The notes below the pieces were generated by a model. It was not told where the DNA came from. It worked only from the letters and a program-made list of their open reading frames with translations, and did not search any database. From contig JAMOPE010000268.1 in the NCBI GenBank assembly GCA_027064785.1, positions 1-11,041 of the forward strand: a stretch of 11,041 bases of DNA, written 5' to 3'. This document shows positions 1 to 7,300 of this stretch, one piece after another. Numbering within the stretch: the stretch's first letter is position 1; every line of letters starts with the position of its first letter. The translations under genes were made by a program, and so were the position numbers. This DNA comes from Geobacteraceae bacterium. Its GTDB lineage: Bacteria > Desulfobacterota > Desulfuromonadia > Desulfuromonadales > Geopsychrobacteraceae.

Positions 1-1
1 T

Positions 2-331
2 ATCAGCAACTTCCAGGCGATCCAATGGATGATCGCTGATGCCTATACAGAACTTGAGGCGTCCCGGTTATTGCTGATGAATGCTGCATATCGGAAGGAA
101 GCCGGGAAGTCTTTCGCCAAAGAAGCGTCAATGGCGAAGCTGTTTGCGACCGAGTCTGCCAACCGTGCCTGCTACTCCGCAATGCAGATTCTCGGCGGCT
201 ACGGTTACACCAGAGATTTTCCGGTCGAGCGTTATACCCGCGATGCCCGGATCACATCGATTTACGAAGGAACCAGTGAAATTCAGCGGCTGATTATTTC
301 TCGGGAGATTCTCAGAAATCTGGCCGGTTAA
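2..331 (+). CDS. Acyl-CoA dehydrogenase, C-terminal part (5' end outside window)
   Basis: This is the last 109 codons of an FAD-dependent acyl-CoA dehydrogenase, which oxidises an acyl-CoA to the trans-2-enoyl-CoA and passes electrons to electron-transfer flavoprotein in the cytoplasm. The frame is open from base 2. The visible part is the C-terminal helical domain: an N-terminal stretch reading ISNFQAIQWMIAD, the segment MQILGGYGYTRDFPVERYTRD that contacts FAD and the partner subunit, and near the end the hallmark IYEGTSEIQ, whose first Glu is the catalytic base in medium- and short-chain enzymes. It ends REILRNLAG, a normal family terminus. Only 29 bp and no terminator separate it from the CoA-transferase A gene, so the three genes are probably one operon. 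The family call is firm. Chain-length or branched/dicarboxylic specificity cannot be read from this fragment. Confidence 0.95.
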   Translation: MSNFQAIQWMIADAYTELEASRLLLMNAAYRKEAGKSFAKEASMAKLFATESANRACYSAMQILGGYGYTRDFPVERYTRDARITSIYEGTSEIQRLIISREILRNLAG

Positions 332-348
332 CTTTATTCTGCAGTAGG

Positions 349-356
349 AAAGGAGG
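349..356 (+). promoter_or_regulatory. Strong ribosome binding site of the CoA-transferase A gene
   Basis: AAAGGAGG ends 4 bases before the ATG at 361. It is a near-perfect anti-16S match, although the spacing is short. It fixes the start of the downstream gene. Confidence 0.75.
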
Positions 357-360
357 ATCT

Positions 361-1329
361 ATGAGTCAAGATAAGCACATCACTATTCAACAGGCGGCCG
401 AGATCATCAAAGATGGTTCCAGTCTGACCTTTTCAGGTTTCACGATCTGGCGGCGACCTTTTGCTATCGTCTATGAATTGATCCGTCAATATCGTAAAAA
501 CCTCCATTTGATCGAGGTCAATGGCGGGCCGCAGACCGAATTTTTGGTTGGTGCGGGCTGCGTTGATATCTGGGAATCTTGCTGGGTCGGGCACGAACTG
601 TACGGTAAGTACGGTGCCAATCTGTCCCGCAAGGTCGCCGACAAAGAGATCATCGTTGAGGATTACAGCCATGCGGAAATGCTCTTCCGGTTTGTCGCGG
701 GGGCCTCAGGTGCTCCGTATGCTGTGACTCAAACGTCACTTGGAACCGATATCCACAATCCGGAATACGATATGCTCGGTAAGGCCGGGCTACGTGACGG
801 CAAGCGGATTGCCAAAGAGAAATATGTTTTTACTGAAGATCCCTTCTTTGACGGTGGTCAGGTGGTTCATGTCCCGGCAGCTAAAGTCGATGTTGCCCTG
901 CTTTGTGTCCAGCAGGTCGGGGAAGAGGGGACGGTCCGGGTTGATGGCCAGTTCTATTCCGATCCTGAAGTGGCTCGAGCTGCTGACATCACCATCGTCA
1001 TGGCTGAGGAAATTGTGCCTGAAGAGTATCTGCGGCGCAATGCTGATCAGAACACCATCGCTAGTTTCGAGGTCGATCATATCGTGCAGTGTCCTTATGG
1101 TGCCCACCCGACCGGGATGTTTGGCCACTACGATGTTGATGGGCCATTCTTGAAGGACTTTTATTCAGGAACCAGAACTCAGGAAGGGTACGACGCCTTT
1201 GCCAAAGAGTGGATCCACGGCCTTGATCACCACAGCTATCTCGAAAAGCTGGGCTGGCCGAGAATTTTGAAGATGCGTGCGAACTCTGCACTGAATTTTT
1301 GCCCCCGTGAAAAGAAGGGAGGGAATTAA
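361..1329 (+). CDS. Class I CoA-transferase, subunit A (glutaconate CoA-transferase GctA-like)
   Basis: This is the alpha subunit (322 aa) of a two-subunit class I CoA-transferase, which moves CoA from a donor acyl-CoA to a free carboxylic acid. Near the N terminus, DGSSLTFSGFTIWRRP (about residues 18-33) is the glycine-containing opening of the Rossmann-like fold. VNGGPQTEFLVGAG follows. Later come a VDVALLCVQQVGEEGTVRVDG-like core strand and CPYGAHPTGMFGHYD, whose PYGAHPT pattern is characteristic of glutaconate-type A subunits. Length fits GctA (about 320 aa) better than the shorter acetoacetyl-CoA transferase A subunits (about 220-230 aa). The stop codon at 1327-1329 directly abuts the ATG of the B subunit, so the two are translated together. 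Alternatives within the fold include the IpdA-type ring-cleaving CoA hydrolases of steroid degradation. The true substrate is not determined. Confidence 0.88.
   Translation: MSQDKHITIQQAAEIIKDGSSLTFSGFTIWRRPFAIVYELIRQYRKNLHLIEVNGGPQTEFLVGAGCVDIWESCWVGHELYGKYGANLSRKVADKEIIVEDYSHAEMLFRFVAGASGAPYAVTQTSLGTDIHNPEYDMLGKAGLRDGKRIAKEKYVFTEDPFFDGGQVVHVPAAKVDVALLCVQQVGEEGTVRVDGQFYSDPEVARAADITIVMAEEIVPEEYLRRNADQNTIASFEVDHIVQCPYGAHPTGMFGHYDVDGPFLKDFYSGTRTQEGYDAFAKEWIHGLDHHSYLEKLGWPRILKMRANSALNFCPREKKGGN
1318..1322 (+). promoter_or_regulatory. Ribosome binding site of the CoA-transferase B gene, inside the A gene
   Basis: GGAGG lies 7 bases before the ATG at 1330, within the last codons of the upstream gene. 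It supports coupled translation of the two subunits. Confidence 0.7.
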
Positions 1330-2148
1330 ATGAGTGATTTTGCTTCCCCAGAAGAGTACGGCCTCGCCGATCTGCTTTGTTGTGCTGCTGCGCATGAGGT
1401 GCAGGATAACGAAGTTGTTTTTGCCGGAACCGGATTGCCGATGGTTGCCATTATGTTGGCACAACAGACCCATGCCCCTGATCTTAAACTGATTTTTGAG
1501 GCTGGAACACTTGACGGTCGTCCGCTGGAACTCCCCACTTCGGTTGGTGATGCCCGCTGTGAAATGGGTTCCTCAAGAGCTTCCGGTTTGAATGACGCCT
1601 TTAGTATTGCTCAGCGCGGCTATGTCGATCTCGGTTTCCTTGGCGGTGCTGAGGTTGATCTGTATGGTAACGTCAACACCACCTGTATTGGTGATTACCT
1701 CGATCCCGATCTGCGGTTGACCGGTAGCGGTGGAAATCCGGATATTAATTCCTTTGCCTCACGGACTGTCTTTATCATGGTTCACGAGAAGCGTCGCTTT
1801 GTCGAAAACACCAGCTATATCACCAGCCCCGGCTGGCGGGTGAAGAAATGGCCCGGTGGTGAGTTTGTCCATCGTAAGGAACTTTACGGTTCCGCTTACC
1901 GTGGTGGCCCTTCGGCGATTATCAGTACTATGGGAGTCTTCCGCTTCGCTGATGAGGAAGATGGTCATATGTATCTGGACACCTGCCACCCCGGTGTCAC
2001 CCCGCAGCAGATTCAGGAGCAGTGTCAGTTTAAACTGGATGTATCTCGAATCCAGGGCGAAACCCTCGTTCCAACCAGAGAAGAACTGCACTTTATTCAT
2101 GATGTGCTTGATCCGGATGAGATCTTCATCCCCAAGGTAAAAAAATAG
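1330..2148 (+). CDS. Class I CoA-transferase, subunit B (glutaconate CoA-transferase GctB-like)
   Basis: This is the beta subunit (272 aa) partnering the preceding A subunit. In this family the B subunit supplies the glutamate that forms the covalent glutamyl-CoA intermediate. Visible motifs are FAGTGLP (residues 31-37, the glycine-rich oxyanion-type loop), IFEAGTLDGRP with Glu57 as the likely catalytic residue (an ExG pattern), then LGGAEVDLYGNVNTT and LTGSGGNPDINSFA, both diagnostic of GctB/IpdB-like B subunits. The start has no leader and immediately follows the TAA of the A gene, with a clear ribosome binding site. Length is normal for the family. That Glu57 is retained argues for a transferase rather than an IpdB-like hydrolase; this is a reading of one residue by family pattern, not by alignment. 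It is the last gene of its operon and is followed by an intrinsic terminator. Confidence 0.88.
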   Translation: MSDFASPEEYGLADLLCCAAAHEVQDNEVVFAGTGLPMVAIMLAQQTHAPDLKLIFEAGTLDGRPLELPTSVGDARCEMGSSRASGLNDAFSIAQRGYVDLGFLGGAEVDLYGNVNTTCIGDYLDPDLRLTGSGGNPDINSFASRTVFIMVHEKRRFVENTSYITSPGWRVKKWPGGEFVHRKELYGSAYRGGPSAIISTMGVFRFADEEDGHMYLDTCHPGVTPQQIQEQCQFKLDVSRIQGETLVPTREELHFIHDVLDPDEIFIPKVKK

Positions 2149-2151
2149 GCT

Positions 2152-2173
2152 GTTGAACACGGACATGTTCAAC
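2152..2173 (+). repeat. Inverted repeat just after the CoA-transferase B stop codon
   Basis: GTTGAACA (2152-2159) pairs perfectly with TGTTCAAC (2166-2173) around a 6-base loop, starting 4 bases after the stop codon. No T tract follows, so it is not an intrinsic terminator by itself. It may stabilise the mRNA 3' end or help the terminator hairpin immediately downstream. Confidence 0.55.
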
Positions 2174-2181
2174 TGAGTGGT

Positions 2182-2229
2182 TGCGGCTCTCCCTGCTCTC
2201 TCCTCCTCCGGGGAGAGCCGCACCTTTTT
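2182..2229 (+). terminator. Rho-independent terminator of the acyl-CoA dehydrogenase/CoA-transferase operon
   Basis: A perfect 12-bp stem, TGCGGCTCTCCC (2182-2193) with GGGAGAGCCGCA (2211-2222), has a 17-base pyrimidine-rich loop and is followed by CC and five Ts (2225-2229). More Ts come at 2236-2240. It serves the plus-strand operon. In the minus direction the same hairpin is not followed by a U tract, so the convergent MBL gene gets no obvious intrinsic stop from it. Confidence 0.85.
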
Positions 2230-2238
2230 GTTGCGTTT

Positions 2239-3078
2239 TTATAAATCCAGTACGGTTCCAACTGAAGCAAAAAAGAATCTTTCACCGAAACGGTCGGCAA
2301 GGATTCTGGCTCCTCTTAATCCGGTACAGTGTGATGTACCGATTTTTTCAACCTGCAACTCTTCCAATCGATCAAGCGTCGCGTTCATTTGTTCATCACT
2401 GCAGAACTTCAAATGGGTACCACCCAGAACCATGTGGATTTTTTCCTGACCGGTTACCTTGATCGCGTGATCGATAATATTAATCAATCCGGCATGGGCA
2501 CAGCCGAGGAGAATCACTAACCCTTTATCGGTATTGATGAACAATGAGAGATCATCGTGAAGTGGATCGGCAATCTGTTGTCCTGCAGCATTGAGTGACA
2601 GGAGATTGGGGTCCCCTGTTTCGACTGCGGAAATGCGTGGAATATCCCCCGACAACGAGAGTCCTTCTGCAACTTTATATGGTTCAGATGAAAAAACAAA
2701 ATCGGCTCCCAGTTGTTCCAGTTCCTCTTGTGACCACGGGACCCCTATCTTGGTCAACTTGCCGCTGTTTTGGCTGAAGTGGTCCGAAAACAGATCTGTG
2801 TGGGCATAAACGGGGATTTTCCCGGTGATCTCAAGAACCTGTTTAAACCCGCCGGTGTGGTCAAAATGGCCGTGGCTGAACATGATGCCCTTCAGCTTTG
2901 CGAAATCGATCCCCAGCAACTTGGCGTTATTCATAATGGTCATTCCCCCGCCGGTATCAAAGAGGAACTCCCCATCGGGAGTTTGCAGATGGCAGGCGAA
3001 ACCGTGTTCACCCAGCAGCCCGTAGGGGCTAACCTTGTCGACGTTATTTTCACACAGAATTGTCAGGCGGATGCTCAT
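2239..3078 (-). CDS. MBL-fold metallo-hydrolase, COG1237 / DHPS-like family
   Basis: This is a cytoplasmic metallo-beta-lactamase-fold hydrolase of 279 aa. The metal-binding core is FSHGHFDHTGG with His69, His71, Asp73 and His74. Further ligand candidates are His195 in GCAHAG and His250 in TSHCTG. The FDTGG strand (residues 40-44) and the C-terminal TSHCTG...FFFASVGT block are typical of COG1237 proteins, some of which are annotated as 7,8-dihydropterin-6-methyl-4-(beta-D-ribofuranosyl)-aminobenzene-5'-phosphate synthase-like. No signal peptide is visible. The ATG overlaps the stop of the upstream Nudix gene by 4 bases and has AGGAG (complement of 3087-3091) at 8-base spacing, so the pair is translationally coupled. 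The fold is certain. The substrate is unknown, and the pterin name should not be taken as function in a bacterium lacking methanopterin synthesis. Confidence 0.9.
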   Translation of the reverse strand: MSIRLTILCENNVDKVSPYGLLGEHGFACHLQTPDGEFLFDTGGGMTIMNNAKLLGIDFAKLKGIMFSHGHFDHTGGFKQVLEITGKIPVYAHTDLFSDHFSQNSGKLTKIGVPWSQEELEQLGADFVFSSEPYKVAEGLSLSGDIPRISAVETGDPNLLSLNAAGQQIADPLHDDLSLFINTDKGLVILLGCAHAGLINIIDHAIKVTGQEKIHMVLGGTHLKFCSDEQMNATLDRLEELQVEKIGTSHCTGLRGARILADRFGERFFFASVGTVLDL

Positions 3079-3488
3079 GGTAGTTGCTCCTGTATTTTTT
3101 GGATAATCGGTTGGTCGGCAGCGAGAATATTATAATCCTGAAGTTTTTCGGCGGCAACCCAACAGTGATCAGCGACCTCTAAATGTTTGATCTCCCCGGC
3201 TGTCCAGCGGCACCCGTAGGCGAGAATAACGACATTGCCCCAATCGTAGCTATGGTGAACTGTTTCCACCAGTTCACCGACATCGATTTCAATATCAAGT
3301 TCTTCCTGTAACTCTCGCTTTAAAGCTTCTTCCGGTGATTCCTGCCCCTCTATTTTTCCGCCGGGGAATTCCCAGTAACCGCCAAGCTTTTTATCCATGG
3401 GGCGCAGGGTGATGAGGATTTTGTTCTGATGATAAATAACTGCGGCACAAACCTTGATAGGTGACTGCCGTTTGTTTGCCTCTGTCAT
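3075..3488 (-). CDS. Nudix hydrolase, MutT/NudG type
   Basis: This is a small cytoplasmic nucleotide pyrophosphohydrolase that probably removes oxidised or non-canonical (d)NTPs. The Nudix box is nearly canonical: GGKIEGQESPEEALKREL followed by QEELDI. It contains all the metal-binding and catalytic Glu residues, but Asp replaces the usual Gly before the final hydrophobic residue. Before it, YWEFPGG is the standard substrate-loop entry. Near the C terminus LAADQPII matches the (L)xADxPI ending of NudG/MutT proteins. The start is uncertain. The open frame extends to an ATG at 3515 (146 aa), but that ATG has no ribosome binding site. The ATG at 3488 (137 aa) is preceded by a weak AAGAGAAAG and leaves a family-like short N terminus, so I chose it. 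It overlaps the MBL gene by 4 bases (ATGA). The exact substrate (8-oxo-dGTP versus modified dCTP) cannot be told. Confidence 0.9.
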   Translation of the reverse strand: MTEANKRQSPIKVCAAVIYHQNKILITLRPMDKKLGGYWEFPGGKIEGQESPEEALKRELQEELDIEIDVGELVETVHHSYDWGNVVILAYGCRWTAGEIKHLEVADHCWVAAEKLQDYNILAADQPIIQKIQEQLP

Positions 3489-3537
3489 TGGAATGCTTTC
3501 TCTTAATCTTGTCATTATCTATAAACAAGGTTTTTTG

Positions 3538-3566
3538 TTGGCGGTGATCTGACTCTGTGATAGAAA
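3538..3566 (+). promoter_or_regulatory. Candidate sigma-70 promoter of ubiE/menG
   Basis: TTGGCG (3538-3543) and TAGAAA (3561-3566) are separated by 17 bp. The -10 is preceded by TGA, giving an extended -10 (TGATAGAAA). Each hexamer matches consensus at 4 of 6 positions. The predicted transcript would start near 3573, about 40 bases before the chosen ATG. No convincing minus-strand promoter for the divergent Nudix gene was seen in the same gap. Confidence 0.4.
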
Positions 3567-3598
3567 CTCCTCACTGCTTCATTTATGCAAGTGTCTTC

Positions 3599-3603
3599 AG
3601 GAG
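3599..3603 (+). promoter_or_regulatory. Ribosome binding site deciding the ubiE start
   Basis: AGGAG at 8-base spacing to the ATG at 3612 decides for that start over the in-frame ATG at 3585, which would add nine residues not typical of UbiE. Confidence 0.7.
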
Positions 3604-3611
3604 TTGATACT

Positions 3612-4322
3612 ATGTTTCAGTTATCCGACAAAGGACGCAATGTTCGCCAGATGTTTGACGATATTGCCAATCGTTACGACCTTCTCAACCGGTTGCTCTC
3701 TTTCGGGATTGATCGCCGCTGGCGTCGGTTTGCCGTTAGTCAGTTGAGTATTCCCAAAAACGGTCGGGTGCTTGATATTGCAACGGGAACCTGTGACGTT
3801 GCCCTTGAGGTTGCCAAGCAGACCGACTCTTCGATAAAAATTGTCGGTGAAGATTTCACTCAGGGGATGTTGGTTCAGGGACAGGTAAAACTGAACAATT
3901 CTCCCTATGGTGAGCGGATTATGCTGGTCAATGCCCCGTGTGAAGAAATTCCTCATCCCGATAACTGCTTTGACGGCATTACGATTGCGTTTGGTATCCG
4001 TAATGTTGTCGACCGTCAGGCGGGGTTACGTGAGATGGTTCGGGTTCTCAAGCCGGGTGGCCGGGCGGTGATCCTTGAATTTTCCAATCCGCGTAGCCAA
4101 TTGTTCCGCAAAATCTACTATTTCTACTTTCAAAAAATCCTGCCGGCTCTTGGCGGCCTGATCTCCAAGCGTAGTGCTTATCAGTATCTGCCCGATTCGG
4201 TGATGGAGTTCCCTGCTCAGGAAGAATTCTCAAAAATGATGACCGATGCCGGTTTTGGGCGGGTCCAATACGTCGACCAGACTTTTGGTATCGCGACTGT
4301 TTATGTCGGAGATAAACCCTGA
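3612..4322 (+). CDS. ubiE: Demethylmenaquinone/ubiquinone C-methyltransferase UbiE/MenG
   Basis: This cytoplasmic, membrane-associated SAM-dependent methyltransferase adds the ring methyl in the last step of menaquinone synthesis (also a ubiquinone step in organisms that make it). At 236 aa it is close to the usual 230-250. Visible hallmarks are VRQMFDDIANRYDLLNRLLS near the N terminus (UbiE signature 1), SAM-binding motif I VLDIATGTCD (53-62), the family-specific IAFGIRNV (125-132), then VLKPGGR and LEFSNP (146-160), and YQYLPDSV with FPAQEEF near the C terminus. The start was set at 3612 because AGGAG (3599-3603) lies 8 bases upstream; an in-frame ATG at 3585 has no comparable site. Motif I has Cys61 where most homologues have Gly. 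In an anaerobic deltaproteobacterium, menaquinone is the likely product. It is monocistronic, with its own terminator. Confidence 0.95.
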   Translation: MFQLSDKGRNVRQMFDDIANRYDLLNRLLSFGIDRRWRRFAVSQLSIPKNGRVLDIATGTCDVALEVAKQTDSSIKIVGEDFTQGMLVQGQVKLNNSPYGERIMLVNAPCEEIPHPDNCFDGITIAFGIRNVVDRQAGLREMVRVLKPGGRAVILEFSNPRSQLFRKIYYFYFQKILPALGGLISKRSAYQYLPDSVMEFPAQEEFSKMMTDAGFGRVQYVDQTFGIATVYVGDKP

Positions 4323-4332
4323 TTGTTTTACC

Positions 4333-4362
4333 GGGAGCCGTTTTTATTCGGCTCCCTTTTTT
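4333..4362 (+). terminator. Rho-independent terminator of ubiE, overlapping the end of the convergent AsmA-like gene
   Basis: GGGAGCCG (4333-4340) pairs with CGGCTCCC (4349-4356) around an 8-base loop and is followed by six Ts (4357-4362), starting 10 bases after the ubiE stop. The stop codon of the minus-strand AsmA-like gene (4344-4346) lies in the loop, so the right half of the hairpin is coding sequence for that gene. Read from the minus strand there is no U tract after the stem. Confidence 0.85.
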
Positions 4363-7300
4363 GTCGGTTTTTTCTGAAATGCCGTTCCAATGTCTTTGAT
4401 CAGCTTACCCGGTAGTCCAAAGGTTCTCCTGACAATTCCAATGACCGTGTCGGAAACCGATTCGATCGGAACGGCCCTGACCTCCGGGTTTTTACTGCTT
4501 CCTTCAATTATAAAGTGAGCTGTCACCAGCGCTTTATTTTCTCCTGCCAGAATCCAGCCGGCAACCGGAATGGTTGTGATGATTTTGTCAACAGTTCCCA
4601 GTGGCATAATCCCGAGATTAAGGTTGAGTCTGTCATTGATCAAATCACTTGAACCGACGATCGAAAGATTCATTGCGACACTGTCTACTTGTAGATCTTT
4701 TGTTGTCGCCTGACCTGAATCGAAAAGAATACTTCCTTTGACCAGGGAAAAAGGCATTCCCTCTCTATCCATATCGGGAAGCTTGCCGGAAAATAGTTGG
4801 GAGACATTCAGTAGTGAAAAAACTTTTGCTAAACCACGGAACTTACGCAGCACGCCGTCGGTGATTTCAGCATGGATTCCCCCCTTTGCAGTAGTCCAAA
4901 ACTGCCCATCTGCCGGATTCCCTTCAAGGTAGAAATCACCCTTTAGTTGTCCGCTGACCAGCCCCTCTCTTTCAAATAAATGCTGGTGGAGCATGGAGGC
5001 ATCCATATTCTCAGTATGTCCTGAGATCTTCAGAGGGGTCGAATCATCATTGTAGTCAAAGAGAATTCGTGCCTGACACCATCCCTCGCTACTATTGAAT
5101 TTCAGCGGGAAGATTGTCAGACGCTTATCATCACTGATAATCAGCCCTTTTGCGTTATGGAAACGGAGCCCTCCGAGGGTCCCGTTCTTCGCATCGACAG
5201 TAATAATAACGGGAACCCGATGGGGCTTTCCTCCCGGCGGAGGCGGGGAGTGCGGTCCAACAAACAGGTTGATGACGTCAAAAATATCAGCCTGGTTCGA
5301 TTGGATGTCGAGGTGGACTTCGGGGTGATTGAAACTGACGTCTCCGGTCACCGTCGCGAAGGTATCGTCTTCGAGGCGTACTTTAACCGGGGAGAACTCA
5401 AGACCGCTCGCACTGATATCCAGGTGCCCGTCCAGGTCGTAAAGGGTGAGATGACGGTTTGCAAAGATGAGATCGTGGGCATGCACCTTTTTGCTTGTCA
5501 GGTCGAGACTGAAACGTGGCTTGCTCCAGTTACTGAGAATCCCGGTGAGGGTGAATTCTGATTGACCCAGCGAGGCATGCAGCCCCTGAAATGTCAGCCC
5601 ATGGCGGTCAAGATCAATCTGTCCATTTGTATTGTTTAAATTACCGATCAGTGATGTCAGATGAGCTCCGACACCATCAAGGGTTAAGCGTCCTTGCAAC
5701 CCCGTCTGTTGCTGTGAAATTTCTGCCGCGAGTGTTCCAGCAGCATTAAGCTTGGTCAGGAGCGGAGAATAATGTTGCAGTTTCCTGAGGTCGACCGGTG
5801 TTATCGCCAGTTGATATGTCTGCCCTTCCGGCAATGAGCGAAAATACCCTGATGCGGCAATTTTTGTATCGTTCAGGCTCAATGTTGCAGTTTCCAGCCG
5901 CAGACAATTTGTTTTCAGTTGTCCTTTTAGATCAAGGCTGACACTGTCTGTGACATCTTTTTTGAAAAGGGTTCCCAGTGTTGTTTGAACCTGGTTAAGA
6001 TCTGCGGTCAGGTGGAAAAATGGTCTTGAGAGTGCGCCACTCAATTGTAGTTGTGCGGGAATATGACCAGTGAGTGTCCATCCTTCCGGCAGAGACAGCT
6101 GTGGAGTGAATACGTCTAATTGCGGATCAAGGGGAATTCCTATCTCAATCTGTGGCTGGCGGAAGACGCTGAGAATCTTCCCTGAAAAAGTAACGGGCTG
6201 TTCATGGGCAACTAAGACACCGTTATTGAGGGCCAGGATTTTGTTTTTCAGTGAAAAATCAAACGACAACTTCTGTAAATGAACCGGACCCGCTTCTTTC
6301 CAGCGGATCTCTCTGGCGATCAGCCCGCCGCTGAGAATAAGATTATTCAGGGCGGAGCCGTCATCCCCCCAGCTATCTTTTAGCTCGAGATTAAAGCGCT
6401 CAAGTTTCCCATTGATCGGATAACTTGTATCAGTGACATTCCATTCTTTCAGCAACGCGGGGGTGATTACGATATTTTGCGCCCCCAGCTTCCCGGCAAG
6501 GTAATTCTTGCTGTTCTGCCGCAACAGGTAAAGCTCTCCTGCCAGGGGAACTTTAAGCAGCTCCCCTTTGATCGCTGTCACCGACTCCTGATCTTCTGCC
6601 GAGAGCCATTGCCCGGACAGATTGAACAGAGTTTTTTTCAGCGATGACCCGATAAGTTTGGCGTCCAGAGTTGCTCCTGCAGCTGGAGTTCCCGATATAG
6701 ACAGTTTCAGGGTGACGTGCCGTGGCAGATTCTGCATCTCTGCCGGCAGGACGGTTGTTGTTGCAAAATCGGTCACTGTCAGCCGGGTGTCAAAAGACTC
6801 TTTCCGCCATTGTGACGCCCCCTGGTGTCTTGGTACGCGGGTCTCAAAAATAAATCCCGCACCATAATTATCGAGCTTTCCACCGATTTTCAGTAATCCG
6901 ACTTGTCCCAGCCTCCAACCTTCAAGGACGGCAGATAGCTTTGAAAGACTAACAGTCGGCAGGCTCCCTTTTTGATGAATCTTCAGACTGCCGTTATCAA
7001 TATTTAAGCTGTTGACTCCGAGACTTGCCAGCAGGAAACGGGATTTTTTCTTTTTCTTATTGTCTGGAAAGGGGAGCCAGAGTTGAATGTCAGGTTCTTT
7101 GACATGGATTTCTCCGAGGACGAACCTGCCATCAAACAGCGGGGTTATTTTTAGGGTTGCGGTGATGCGCGGTATTTTTGCCAGCGGTTTCTCATCCGGC
7201 CCAATTTGCACATCGTCAAAAGAGAGGGCGAGACCGCGACTGAATGTCAGGGAACTGTGACCGATCTTGACGGGTTGGTTCAGTGCTGAGTTGAGACGGG

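Noticed and set aside
790..1128. Minus-strand 112-codon frame opposite the CoA-transferase A gene
   Set aside because: Antisense shadow of a conserved gene, with no independent support.
1759..2223. Minus-strand 154-codon frame opposite the CoA-transferase B gene
   Set aside because: It is antisense to a clear family protein and runs through the terminator hairpin; there are no domain features.
3520..3541. AACAA/TTGTT pairing around a T run between the Nudix and ubiE genes, considered as a terminator
   Set aside because: The stem is only five A/T-rich pairs and sits between divergent genes where no terminator is needed.
5157..5561. Plus-strand 134-codon frame opposite the AsmA-like gene
   Set aside because: It is the complement of the AsmA-like coding region; the translation has no recognisable domain and no ribosome binding site was evident.
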